From Amphiura filiformis (lineage: Eukaryota; Echinodermata; Ophiuroidea; Amphilepidida; Amphiuridae): a stretch of 64,000 nt of DNA. Of the stretch, positions 46,777-57,802 are shown in pieces (the first letter of the stretch is position 1; each line of letters opens with the position of its first letter). The notes below the pieces were generated by a model. That model ran no database searches, was not told the DNA's origin, and saw nothing but the letters and a program-made list of their open reading frames with translations. A program made the position numbers and the translations under genes. The stretch lies in the NCBI RefSeq assembly GCF_039555335.1, contig NC_092642.1, positions 9,000,752 to 9,064,751 on the forward strand. Direction: 5' to 3'.

Positions 46777-46961
46777 TTGAGAATAAAAGCATTGTTTTGA
46801 GCCGTATCTCTATCACCTGATAAAGCATGGGAGATCATTATTTTTGCATGGAACAACTCAGCGTGCCACCCTATTGTTCCATGCAAAAATAATGCTATCT
46901 ATATGTGTTATATCAGGTGATGGAGACACAGCTGAGTCTCAAAACAATACTTTTATTCTCA
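46777..46961. repeat. Fold-back repeat
   Basis: TGAGAATAAAAGCATTGTTTTGAG at the left faces CTCAAAACAATACTTTTATTCTCA at the right. The inner pairs ATCACCTGATA / TATCAGGTGAT and CATTATTTTTGCATGGAACA / TGTTCCATGCAAAAATAATG make almost the whole segment self-complementary. Confidence 0.88.
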
Positions 46962-47243
46962 TTCTTGCAAGAACCAATGAAATTAAAGGAAAACAACAAC
47001 TGTTTAAGAATCATTTTAAAGCTGTTATTTGGCTAAATCAAAAAATCATCAGATATCAGATTTGTGCATTTTTGTAAAGAGAATGGGTGTGCTACAACAG
47101 TGCCTTGTAAGTGAAAAGATTGAAAACAATCTGATAATATTTTGTTCAATGTCGAATTCACTGCATGTAGCAGGGCCAGTGCTTATTTTATAATATTGAT
47201 AAGATGGTTATATGTTTTTGGTGTTATTATTGTATATCTCTTA

Positions 47244-47600
47244 ATGTAAAAGAGTGAAAATCTCCAGAAGAGTGAAAACCACTCCAATGGGAGTGAAAAT
47301 CACTTCCAAAAGAATGAATATCACCCCTAAAACGTCAAAACCACTCCTCAAGTTCATTTGAGTCAATGTCCCTTATCATACCTTGAAAGAGTATAGTTTT
47401 CACTCTTTTAGGAAGCAATGTTCTTTATATCATTATCATACGATACCTTGAAAGAGTGATTTTCACTTGTTTGGGAGTGAAAATGGTTTTCCCTCTTTTA
47501 GTAGTGGGAGTGGTTTTCACTCTTAGTGGTTTTCACTCCTGTTGGAGTGGTTTTCACTCTTTTCTTTCTTTTAGAGAGTGAGTTTTTCACTCTTTTACAT
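47244..47600. repeat. Fold-back made of GAGTGAAAA units
   Basis: The left arm has ATGTAAAAGAGTGAAAAT, AGAGTGAAAACCACTCC and GGGAGTGAAAATCACT. The right arm has the complements, ending TTTTTCACTCTTTTACAT. The GAGTGAAAACCACTCC motif and its reverse occur about a dozen times, so the element is both inverted and internally repetitive. Non-coding. Confidence 0.85.
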
Positions 47601-49058
47601 ATGTACCCCTTTAAAGTAAATTTTAAGCAGTAAATAATTGTACATAGTTACAGTAGACCACATAAAGCTTCAGAACTATGCAGCAAAGAAGCTGTTTGCC
47701 TATAGACTAAATACAAACTCTACTTTCTATTGACACTCTCGGTGACTACTTTCGGCTTCTTTAGAAATTGCACAGACTGCACTATATGGACAAAAACACA
47801 GATTGACCTTTATTATGAAGTTTGAACAATTAAAAAGAATAAAAAGTGAGAGTAAAAAATGATTTATTTTCATATCATAAAATTCAATTTGCTTAAATAT
47901 GCAGATAAATCATTTCTGAGCATAAAGAGAAAGTTGAAAGTCCAAAATAATACAATTTGTACTGTCATAATTATATAACTGCATATTTTATTTCTTAGAA
48001 AATAAATACAGTATATCTGTTGATGTTTCATATTTTGTTTGATTCAAACAAATTTTCAAAAAAAAATAGTAGAATAGACAGCTTGTACATTTTCTTAATA
48101 CTGGGGGGATAGCAAAACAAAAACAGCGGCATTGGGTAAGGAGTTACAAAATGTGGAATGATCAAATTGACATTATGTGGTCGCACATCCCCATCACTCA
48201 TTTTCAGTGAGTGCCTTGAATTCATCCAAATATAAAACAAGAGTATTTTGAAAACTTGTCATATTGTAACATTTGCTGAGGAGGATGCTAGGGACAGACT
48301 TAGCTTAGGTTTCAGTTTTCAATCGGACCTCCGGGCCGGTAAAATGGCAAATCTATTGGCCCTGCAATAAATTTACTGGCCCAGCTTTTTCAATATGTTC
48401 TACTGTATGCAAAAAAAAAGGGGGGGGGGAAGACCTATTTTTCTTGTTTATTTTTGTTTTCAAAAAGAAAATTTGGAAATCCAGACATTTCCTTGATTGA
48501 AAAGTTACTCCTTTACAGGGATGTGTTTTTTATTTTCTAGAATAGCCCAAATGATGAAGGATGAAATGGATATGATCTCATTTAGGCCTATATAATTCAT
48601 GTTCAGTCTGTGTGGTGCAATCATCAAGTGCCCAAATGTTCTGTTTGGACTATATTCAATGGAAAATCTGGTGAAAGCAAACTTAATGTCATTTTTGAAT
48701 TCAACACCCAGTGTAGAGCACTACTGCTTCGTCACTCAGTGTAATGTGTATATGCCACAGTCAAGCAAAGTGAGCCATTTCAAGCGAAATCGCTTTCCAT
48801 GTTTTCTGTTGATATTTTTGTCCCGGATTTTTGTTCATCTAATGAACTTGAATGTGTTGAGTTCCATGAGTACAATCGGACATCAGATTAATCAATGAGA
48901 TCTAGAATCATGTCACAAACCATGGATGCCGTAGAGGTTACTATGCACCCATCCAAATCCATTAAAATAAAGAGTCGAACAATTTGAAGAAAATTTCACA
49001 TAGAGTGTACTTTGTTGAGTGAACCTCAAAAAGACACTTTGGGGGAGCTAATGTAGAC
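47601..49058. other. Non-coding; half copy of the 57382 element
   Basis: 48471-48549 matches the right half of 57382-57708 (GGAAATCCAGACATTTCC, TTGATTGAAAAGTTACTCC, TTTTCTAGAATAGCCCA). A + frame at 48599-48898 contains HYCFVTQCNVYMPQSSKVSHF, vaguely like the start of a THAP zinc finger, but it is too weak to call. Confidence 0.45.
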
Positions 49059-49398
49059 TTAAAGGAGAATTTCGAGATCCTAGGCTCCTAGCATCCTCTT
49101 TTTATGATATTTTCAGTAGATATCCACGAAAAAAGCTTATTCCCAAAATGTCTGTTGATTCCGAATTTGCGTTTGCGAGTTATGCATGATTATGTGTATT
49201 ACACTGCTCCATTGGCCACTGTTGTAATTTCGTTCTGGTATACCAAATTTGATGATATTTTTGTTAAACGAATAAATCTGCAAGAAATATTTGGTACATA
49301 AACATTATGTAGCCAGAGATTTCCAGTGGTATGATCTCAACTTTTTCTTGAGAAAAGTGGGGGGGGGTGAGGCTGTGGATCACAAAATGCCCTTTTAA
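49059..49398. mobile_element. TTAA MITE, five-copy family, copy 3
   Basis: Starts TTAAAGGAGAATTTCGAGATCC and ends GGATCACAAAATGCCC then TTTTAA. The central palindrome is damaged here (TTTCGTTCTGGTATACCAAA) compared with copies 1, 2 and 5. Confidence 0.88.
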
Positions 49399-49723
49399 TG
49401 TGCAAGGGTCCATATTGTGGATATCCACATGGTGCAAGACTGAATAAACTGTTTCTTGTAAATTGCATATTTTGCTCTTTAACTTTTTATACATCATTTA
49501 TAGTAACATTTATCCTGTTTTAATATAGTAAATCCCTGTGGGATCCTGCCACTGTAATATTTTAGATTTTTAGCCCTTTTTTGACCATTTTCATCAAATG
49601 TTGCCCCCCTTAAAAACGTCTTCTTACATCCCTTTAAAATATCCACCTGAACCCCCAGGAAAATATCTGGCTTGTGCTACAGTCACCTACAGCAACCATG
49701 AACTGCCAGTGCACGAGCATTCT
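49399..49723. other. Non-coding, nothing recognised
   Basis: AT-rich spacer between two transposable elements. Confidence 0.5.
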
Positions 49724-49731
49724 GTCAATGG

Positions 49732-49856
49732 CAGAGGTGTCAATCTGTCTTGAAAACTGGGGACGTGGGGTACATTTGGCCTGATGATTGTCAAAAAGTC
49801 ATTTTACCAAAACGTGGATGGGGACACTACGTGTGCCCCCAGGATTGACACCCATT
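49732..49856. mobile_element. Short hAT-like MITE (125 bp)
   Basis: Left end CAGAGGTGTCAATC, right end GATTGACACCCATT. Flanking octamers GTCAATGG and ATCAATGG match at 7 of 8. The interior shares CTTGAAAACTGGGGACGT with 29438-29580. Confidence 0.7.
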
Positions 49857-50261
49857 ATCAATGGCAAAGGTAAGTCAGCGGCCACTGAGTTTGCCTTACC
49901 CAAACCACCTTGTCAATATATCCATCGATGAAATTGCATAAGTGATTTTGTTTCATGAATTAACATAACAATATTTTAGGAATGTATTATTCTAGTGGTA
50001 TGTCATTTGTCTGAGAATGAGACAGTTTTGGTTTATAATTAATAGCCTCCTAATAAGTAGTATTCTGCATGCATCAAATATTGTATGTTTGCTCTAGTAC
50101 ACCATCCCTAATTAGTGCCCCTGATAACTATTTTTGTTTTGTTTTGTCATTTGTAACCCAAAATTGAGATGTTGTTGTACATTAAACAGTTTTTAACAAC
50201 TTTAAACAACAGTTTTTAACAATATGAGAAAGGTTTTTAACACAAGTCTCCACATACATAA

Positions 50262-50525
50262 ATGACAGCCAGTGAAAAAATTTCACTGATCCAGGATTTG
50301 AACCTGGGACCTTCGGATCACCGGACCGATGCTCTACCAACTGAGCTAATGAGTCAGATGGAGAAGAGCAGTGATGTTATTATCTATAGGCCTTCAGTTC
50401 AATGCCTGTTCAATAACAAGTTTTACTACAACAATTTTTAACAAATTTTTATAACTTTTTTTTGGGTCAACACTAAACTAAAACACAGAAATGCAATCTG
50501 GGTATAAAGTTTCACTGGCTGTCAT
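50262..50525. mobile_element. 264-bp element with inverted termini and a tRNA-like core
   Basis: ATGACAGCCAGTGAAA at 50262-50277 is exactly inverted at 50510-50525. Between them lies the tRNA-like sequence (50284-50355) and AT-rich filler. DNA-transposon-like ends around a pol III-type module are unusual. No clear target duplication was seen. Confidence 0.75.
50284..50355 (-). tRNA. tRNA-like sequence, anticodon position GGT; probably not a working tRNA
   Basis: The minus strand folds as a 72-nt cloverleaf. The D arm is GCTCAGTTGGTAGAGC and the T arm is a perfect CCAGG-TTCAAAT-CCTGG. The five-pair anticodon stem has one T-T mismatch, and the acceptor has 5 of 7 pairs. Both internal pol III promoter boxes are intact (A box TAGCTCAGTTGG, B box GGTTCAAATCC). 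Position 33 is C where tRNAs have U, and the loop CCGGTGA would give anticodon GGT (Thr). The defects and the flanking inverted repeats favour a tRNA-derived transposable module. Confidence 0.6.
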
Positions 50526-51090
50526 ATCTACCATGTCTATCTATTCTACAGTTCCCGTGTCATAATATTGAATTACAGCATCATTTTGCATGGCAAATGT
50601 CCTGGTTAAATTTCATAACAAAACAACATATAAATACATATAGGCCCTATTTTAAAAAGTGAAAATAAGAAGTGAAAATTGGAAAAGTCCGAAACCATTC
50701 ATTTATAAACCCCCAAAAAAGAAGAAGAAAAAAGAAGAGGAAACAAAAAGTCAGCAAAATTACAAAAAATGGTAAAACAATCAAAAACCAACTTCAAGAT
50801 TTGTGCGAAGCACAGCATCTGCACCACCGCTGTGCTTCTGACGGCCCTGCTCCAGTATGCTATTAAAAAAAAGAGGATTGATTATTTTAAATCATTCAAG
50901 CATGAATATTAATTTGTCTGCAAAATATAATCACTTTTATATTAAATTATTTCACTATGTATTATAATCCCAGATATGAGTCTCATGTGTGACAAATATG
51001 CCATTGTAATTCTACTGGGAAAAAACAACAGCGGGAAATAGCGAGCGCAGACTTTGAAATTCCGGCACATTTCATGTTTCAACATGCTCT

Positions 51091-52840
51091 AATAAAAATT
51101 CCTTTAAAAAAGAATGGGCGCCCAAATTATGTGAGCTTGGGCGTGATATGGTGAATTCCATGGCATGGTGTTTAGATTTGGTCCCGAGGATTTGGTATCA
51201 TAATGATTTTTTCTAGGGAATCTGCAGAGTAGAAGATGATCAAATGCAAGACAAATGTGTTTGATTGGGGAAGGTGTATCACAGGACCGTTTTGGATGAA
51301 ATAAATTGAATTGGAATGAAGCTGTCGTGTCAATTTGCGATTATGTGGGGTGGGGGAGTTCAATTTTGGGGCATATTGTAGTGATGATATTGCTTTGGAT
51401 ATTGAATATTGTTGAATTTCGTTATGCAGGGGGTATATGATGGATAGTATAGAAGAGGATCTACCCCTATGTTGACCAAAAGAAAAGTTTTTATGAATGT
51501 ATAACGTCTGTGATACATATACATCATAACGTCTGTGATACATATACATCATCTACTTGCTAATACACTGAAAATCTAATAGAGATGAAGGATAAAAGAC
51601 AATTACAGAACATTCATTCTTCAAAAGTAGCTATATGGGTATACAATGTTTACAAGATAAGAACGTTAATGTTTTGCACATGAACGTAACATCTTTGATA
51701 CATAGTTGTTAACACACTGACTAGAGATTTACAATTTGATGATATCCAAAAGAATACTTACTAACTTAGCATTGAAGAATTAAAATAATTACAGAACTTT
51801 CATTTGTTAACATACGCGTAGCAATGATTAACAATGTTGAAAATACAAACGTAACGTTTTGTTCATAAACATAACATCCTCGACACATCTAGGATCCGCA
51901 TAATTTGTTGATTAATGTCATAAACAGTCACAAAAGATTATGGTCTGATCATTTTATCATTTTAAGGGGAACCCGATATTGCATTTGGAAGAACCAGGCT
52001 TTTCAATTACTATCAAAAAGACAAAATTTATGGATTTGTAAAAACACCAAATAAATCGAGACCTTTGACCTTTGTAACCACTTTGACCTTTGTAACCAGT
52101 TTACCGCCTCTTAGAACCCGATAGACGGTGACCAACACTTTGGATTACAATAGCCTAATCTGAATGGCATAGTCCAATAAGCTCAAATAAACAATCATAG
52201 TGCAAAATTTGACCTAACTTGCAGAGTATGAGTTTTTGTACCCAAAGTTTCAAAGTCAGGCATCTTATCAAGATCAAGATAGTGATAGTGACATAACAAT
52301 TAACACGCTTATCTTACCAAGGTCTTATCTATCTGCATGGGGTAATTGACAAATTATGGTGTAGCCTATTTGTTTTAAGGATGAAACAACTGGCTCCTTT
52401 TGCATGAAATTAGAACAAATTACTATACAAGCTGTATCAAAAGTTTGGTACCCAGCAGTTTTGATAGTAATTGAAAAGCCTGGTTCTTCCAAATGCAATA
52501 TCATTATGATACCAAATCCCCTTAAAATGGAATTCACCATATCACGCCCAATGCTCACATAATTTGACGCCCATCTTTTTTAAAGGAATTTTATTACAAA
52601 TCCATTAATTTTGTATTTAAAACAAAGGATATACGCACACCATTTTATCCTGTGCATAACAGAAAACAATAATAAAATCAAATCCAAGCATATTGTGGAT
52701 TTATTTCTGAGCAAGGGCATAATTTTAGCAAAATAGCACAACAATTGCGAGTAAATCTAGTAAGACTGAAATTAGAAGCTACTCACAAGTACATGCCAAT
52801 ATTGTGGGACGCCTCCGTAGAGGGCGCCCCAAAAACCTGT
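51091..52840. mobile_element. 1.75-kb repeat element with GGGCGCCC ends, copy 2
   Basis: Begins AATAAAAATTCCTTTAAAAA and GAATGGGCGCCC. Ends GGGACGCCTCCGTAGAGGGC then GCCCCAAAAA. Blocks shared with 39825-41411 include ATAACGTCTGTGATACATAT, GGCATAGTCCAATAA, and the last 280 bp. Unlike copy 1 it contains an inverted internal segment: GGAAGAACCAGGCTTTTCAA near 51988 faces TTGAAAAGCCTGGTTCTTCC near 52472, and the terminal CTTTTTTAAAGGAATTTTATT recurs inverted near 52570, as if two copies had combined. Confidence 0.7.
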
Positions 52841-53474
52841 CATTTTACATAATAGGTATTGTCATCGCCATCCTGAGTGCAACCAGTAAACGAGTAAAGT
52901 AACCTACATACATAATTACATCGGGAAATATTTCTAATTAGGATTCTAGGATTGTTTTAAGTCTTGACTAAATGTCAGGTAGTTGATGTTAGAGAGAGAG
53001 GAGGAATCCTCCAGTTAATTTCCTCTCTGTGGTTTGCCCATGGGAGACGAATGATGTAATTGTGAAAATGAGCCATTATCCGAGTCGCTCTCTCACAAAG
53101 TTGAAGTATTAGGTGAATTACTACTAGGTAAGGTGTACCACTACAGTCATGATGTATTGGAACTTATATGATTTGCCAATTACCTACTTGTAGGCAATGT
53201 ATAACTCAAGAGAGTTAAAGATGCATCTTATTACTACTATTATTTTGTATGTTGCACCTCACACATAACCAAAGAAAAAGTCTTATTAAAATGTAGTGGA
53301 TTTCAGAATTAGCTCAATTCCACCACATATCCTATAGGGAGGGAGAAACCTGGAATTGTTTTATCAATTGGAGCAGATTATGTTTCACTTTGGATGACAT
53401 GAACATCCAAAACAAAATTGGGTTAACACCCTATTTAACTCCTATACTATGATGTGAAACTGACTGTGAGTTAA

Positions 53475-54080
53475 TCACCTGTTAAAATATTGTTTAAAGT
53501 TTACACAACCCTGTTTAAAAGGTGAACTGTACAACCAGTTGCCTAAAATATTTAAACAAGTTGTTTGAAATTCTTAAACAATCTGTTTAATTATTTTTAA
53601 GCAACTGATTGTTCAGTTCACCTGTTAAACAGGGTTGTGTAAACTTTAAACAGTGTTTTAACAGTGACATTAAAGGTGGGCGGCCCTTTGAAGCTGATGG
53701 AATTGAACACTCTATGATCCATTTAGAGGATTGGGGAGAATGGAGAAACTGATACAGGGTGCACAATACACCCCTCATAAAGGTACTCTTTTCTGTGGAT
53801 TAAACAACCCTGTTTAACGGGTGAACTGAACAACCAATTGCTTAAAATCTTTAAACAAGTTGTTTGAAATTCTTAAACAATCTGTTTAATTATTTTTCAG
53901 CAACTGGTTGTTCAGTTCACTTGTTAAACTGGGTTGTGTAAACTTTAAACAGTGTTTTAACAGTGACATTAAATGTGGGCACCTTTAAACACTGTGATGG
54001 AACAGAACACTCCATGATCCATTTAGAGGTCTGTAAGGGGGGAGATACAGGATGCCTTCATAAAGATACTCTTTTCTGAG
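53475..54080. repeat. Two-unit tandem repeat (about 299 bp), each unit with a large palindrome
   Basis: ACAACCCTGTTTAA starts each unit (53505 and 53804). Each unit folds on itself: TTTACACAACCCTGTTTAA and GGTGAACTG face CAGTTCACCTGTTAAAC and AGGGTTGTGTAAA, with AAACAAGTTGTTTGAAATTC near the centre. After the palindrome both units continue with GTGACATTAAA, GATCCATTTAGAGG and TACTCTTTTCTG. The first palindrome extends to about 53475-53668. Confidence 0.88.
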
Positions 54081-54318
54081 TGCAGTGTATACCAATAAAG
54101 AAGTTGCCTAAAATGTCTTAGTTTTAAAAAACATTCAGGAAAAGTCAACTTTCTAGTGGATAGTGCCATGAAATTTTATACGGCAAAGAAACAAAAATAG
54201 TTTGCCTCTGGTCTGACAGGCCATGCATTAAATTTTCTGACATTGTAAAGCTTTTTGTTTGGTTTGAAATTTTGAAAGAAAAAAGGATAGATGATCAAAA
54301 ATACAACCTGTGTGACTT

Positions 54319-54572
54319 TTAAACTATAAAATAAATCATATATTGCTGCTTTAGATTTTCTTGAGACAATATTTTGAAGTTTTTTCCTGTTACGTTTTCT
54401 TGTTCCAAGAGCAACTTAAACCAACTTGTGATTGGATATTGGGCATAGTAATACAGGGGGCCCCTGGTCGGAGTGGCATTCAGCATGTTCAAGACTGCTG
54501 CGCTGTTGATGGGTGAAATATTGCGTATCAGCTGCCTTTCCTTCAGGGACAAAATGGGCGCAGAGTTACATC
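54319..54572 (-). CDS. Candidate coding exon (possibly terminal), 84 codons, unknown gene
   Basis: I do not recognise the protein. On the minus strand the acceptor TCACTCTCATATTATAG leads into a segment that is GC-richer than its surroundings. It is open in the frame CNSAPILSLKERQLIRN, ISPINSAAVLNMLNATPT, RGPLYYYAQYPITSWFKLLL, then EQENVTGKNF, to a stop at 54319. It begins with two bases of a split codon. The first 60 residues look protein-like; the last 25 are AT-rich (KILSQENLKQQYMIYFIV) and may instead be intron after a weak donor AAC|GTAACA near 54388. No transposase or retroelement motif is evident. Neighbouring exons are not identified. Confidence 0.35.
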
Positions 54573-54727
54573 CTATAATATGAGAGTGACAATGAAATTC
54601 TGACAATTGTCACTTTTTGCACATTTTTAATAAAACAATGTGTTCCTCATCATTTTATTCATGTCGGATCAAAATCTTAGTCAAATGTGTTATCAATGTT
54701 CATAACACTGTACAGGATAGTGATAAC

Positions 54728-54966
54728 CAGACCCATACACAGGGGGGGGGGTGTGGCTGCACCCCCAAAATTTACAAAAGTGTACAAAAAGTCAAAAAAA
54801 TCGCAATTAGCAAGCAAAAAAAAAGTTTTTTTTTACGCTTTTTTTTGTAAAAAAAATCCAAATTTTGGGAAGAAAGTCCACTTTTAAAATCACCCCCCCT
54901 CCTGGAATGCAGGCCCCATTTTTCAAAATCAGCACCTCCAAAAAAATTCCTGAGCATGCCGGTCTG
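54728..54966. mobile_element. hAT-like MITE
   Basis: Left end CAGACCCATACACAGG, right end reversed CAGACCGGCATGCTCAGG. Flanks GTGATAAC and GTCATAAC match at 7 of 8. The interior is dominated by a G-run, A-runs and a C-run. Confidence 0.7.
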
Positions 54967-55075
54967 GTCATAACACATCAAAAGGACAGACCTCAGTCAC
55001 TATAGACAGAGTGTACGCATTGGCAACATTAGGTGCTGAAATTAAGGTTTGCCTATTTTAAAGTGTTGAGATTTG

Positions 55076-55415
55076 GTAGTTCACAGCATCTTGCGAATGG
55101 TAGTCAGCTTTGACAAAAATCGCATTGCTCATTTCATAGCGAGTGTGTAGAAGAATTCAAATATCACAGATATACTTTTGTAGGTCCTGTAGTTCTTGAG
55201 TTATGTTGTAGGAGGGCTGAAATAACAACACTTACATAAAGATACGTAACTCATTATTAAAAACAACGATAAATCAAGCAAGGTTTGAAAGTATATGGTT
55301 TGTAGAATGAACTTTGCAAAAATCAAAGTGTTATTTTTCAATAATATATTGATTTACATAATGACAATATATATTTTTTGGCTGCTTCAACCAACAGTAC
55401 CTTGTCTACCCTTAA
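55076..55415. mobile_element. TTAA MITE, second copy of the 2403-2782 family
   Basis: Inverse-orientation homologue of 2403-2782. It shares GTAGTTCACAGCATCTTGC, GTGTAGAAGAATTCAAATAT, CAAAGTGTTATTTTTCAATA and the terminus GGCTGCTTCAACCAACA ... TACCCTTAA. The left terminus is missing or diverged; homology begins at about 55076. Confidence 0.75.
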
Positions 55416-56132
55416 ATAGTGATTCTGTTTTGCCTCAATCTGTTTGACTCAAAATTATATTAATCTGATAGTGAAAACTAACATTTTGTGGAAAAAAATA
55501 CAATCTATTTCTTATGGAAATCTTAAAATATTGCCTTAACCAACAATCCCGTTATAAAAAAAATATACTGTGCCATAATTTTGTATAAAAAAGGTACGGT
55601 GTCTTAGTTTTTGTGGAAAAGAAATCTTTAAGTGTCTGCCAAAGGATGAGCCGAAAAATATCAATATTCATTTGTTCCTCCAAGGCACTCGTCAAAGAAT
55701 AAGCCGTATTTGTGTCTAAATTGATCTAAAATTGGAGAGAATATAATCAAATTGGTACTTGAAGACTATACAGTATGGAGTCAACAAACTCTGTGAGATT
55801 GGGTTTTAATCAGTTTCTGTGGGGATAAATCCCTATTTTGATGTAAAGCTTATGAAAATGTGGGGATGTTGGATTTGAAGCGGTTTAGAAGAATGCCAAG
55901 AACCATATATAACCCTTTTATGCTATTTATTATTTACACTTCATCTTGCGTAGTCATACTTGACATATAAGTTCTTGCAAAATTTATAAAACAAAATGGT
56001 GTTATTTTTGTTTTGATGGTTTTGTAGTAAGACGGGAAGTCTAGGAGAAGTGACTAGCATTTAATGATTTGCTCAGCTTATGTAATGATAAAATATATAT
56101 TGCAATTGCAAATATTGTTTGTTTCTTTTTCC
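55416..56132. other. Non-coding, nothing recognised
   Basis: AT-rich DNA between two TTAA elements, no gene signal. Confidence 0.55.
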
Positions 56133-56852
56133 TTAAAGGAGTATTTCGTGATCCTAGCATCCTCTATTTATGTCATTTTTCATTAGATATCCACGAAAAA
56201 AACCTATTCCCAAAATTTCAGTTGATTCCGATTTTGCGTTCGCGAGTTATGCATGATTATGTGTATTGCACTGCTCCATATACCAGAGGATGATTTAAGG
56301 AAGCCCCATCATGCACTGTAAAAGTGTTATCACTAGAGTTTCAACTGCCACTTTACTTTTCAAATCCCATTGAACTCTGTGCAAAAGATGTTGTTTTAGA
56401 ATTGCCCGTGTGTCATTATTACTTGGTCGATTTCAGATCTAAAGTGATGTATGCATGAAGGATAATTCACACCTTCTGTAGATAACATAAAATGTGAAAT
56501 CGACTGGCATTTTGAATGTGTATTTATTGTAAATATATCAGTCCAAATTCAAATTTAACCATGCACGTGTGTATGCAGTGGGCGGGCAGTGGTGTCATGT
56601 TCACTCACACAGCTGTGCTAACCGCAAGACTTGCTGGGAAGTGCTTAAATCATCCTCTGTCCATATACAATGCATTGTAATTTCGTTCCGGTGCACCAGA
56701 ATTTCACGATATCTTTGCTAAACGAATTAATCTGCAAGAAATATTTCGTACATAAACATTATGTAGCCAGAGGTTTCCAGTGATATAAAAATCTCAACTT
56801 TTTTTGAGAAAAGTGGGGGGATGAGGCTGTGGATCAAGAAATGCCCTTTTAA
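56133..56852. mobile_element. TTAA MITE, five-copy family, copy 4, split by another transposon
   Basis: Left part 56133-56283 starts TTAAAGGAGTATTTCGTGATCC; right part 56660-56852 ends GGATCAAGAAATGCCC then TTTTAA. Together they equal the other family members. The central palindrome is partly deleted (TTCCGGTGCACCAGAATTTC). The interruption at 56284-56659 is described separately. Confidence 0.9.
56284..56659. mobile_element. 376-bp inserted MITE with 16-bp inverted termini and 9-bp duplication
   Basis: Begins CAGAGGATGATTTAAG and ends CTTAAATCATCCTCTG, a perfect inverted pair. The nonamer TCCATATAC is present on both sides (56275-56283 and 56660-56668), while the related copies have a single TCCATA. 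The 9-bp duplication is longer than the usual hAT 8, so a Mutator-like or hAT-like enzyme are both possible. Interior without coding frame. Confidence 0.95.
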
Positions 56853-57381
56853 TGTCAACAATCCACATTGGTTAGAAATTGGGAAGAAAGAAAATATTAA
56901 AAATAAGAAGCGCTTTTGAACTTATGGGGTGGGTAGGGGGTGAATTTTCTAAGAACATGTCATTTGCCATAAAATTTGATGACACTTGACCATGGAGACC
57001 AACTTGAAACTACATGTAACTCGTACAATTTTTCACTGATTGGCAAAATGTTCTGCAAATTTGAGTAAATTTTAGGCAACTTTCTGCAAGTTGTGCACAT
57101 TAAGTAAGTATGTTAGGTAATCAACAAACTTCGAAATTAAAAACAATCTACAGATATACTACATTTGAATAATAATTATATCATTGTTATATCTTTATTT
57201 GTTACATATAACAATACATGTTATACACAAGTCAAGACAAAATACATTAGCACGTATGCAGAGTAAATGATGAGAATATTTTACAAAAAACTACAAGGTT
57301 CATTCATATCCATTGAATCATATTATTCACAATCTACCTGCCCCTTGCACTTTCTTTATGTAAGTTACCTTAATCCCACAT
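56853..57381. other. Non-coding, nothing recognised
   Basis: AT-rich spacer with no supported feature. Confidence 0.5.
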
Positions 57382-57708
57382 TGGGCTATTCCAGAAAATA
57401 GATGCACACCCCCTATAGAGGAGTTCGGATATCCGGACTTTTTATCCAGTCGTGACTGTTGGAAATCCAGACTTTTAAAGTGCCCAAAGGCAAAAAAATC
57501 CGGCAGAAACATAGTTCAATTTGAGAGCTCATTTTCAACATTTCCGTGATTTTTCCTTCATTTGATTGGATTTCCAAGCTTTTTCCAGTAACATTGGCAA
57601 ATGGAAATCCAGTCGTTTTCAGAAAGCAGACTTGGAAATCCGGACATTTCGTTGATTGAAAATTTACTCCTCTATAGGGGGTGTGCAATTATTTTCTGGA
57701 ATAGCCCA
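57382..57708. mobile_element. MITE with 42-bp inverted termini
   Basis: TGGGCTATTCCAGAAAATAG followed by ATGCACACCCCCTATAGAGG faces CCTCTATAGGGGGTGTGCAA and TTATTTTCTGGAATAGCCCA. Internally GGAAATCCAGACTTTTAAAG and several related GGA(A/T)ATCC(A/G)GA motifs recur in both orientations. A half copy lies at 48471-48549. Confidence 0.92.
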
Positions 57709-57802
57709 TTTCATTGTTTGTTTGAATGGTGTTGATTTAAACTACAGAAAGTTCTGCTTTTACTTTCTAATCCCAAATTAGTTTACATGAAACATGTTAA
57801 AC

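Noticed and set aside
50284..50355. Functional tRNA-Thr(GGT) gene
   Set aside because: C at position 33, acceptor mismatches and flanking inverted repeats argue against a working tRNA.
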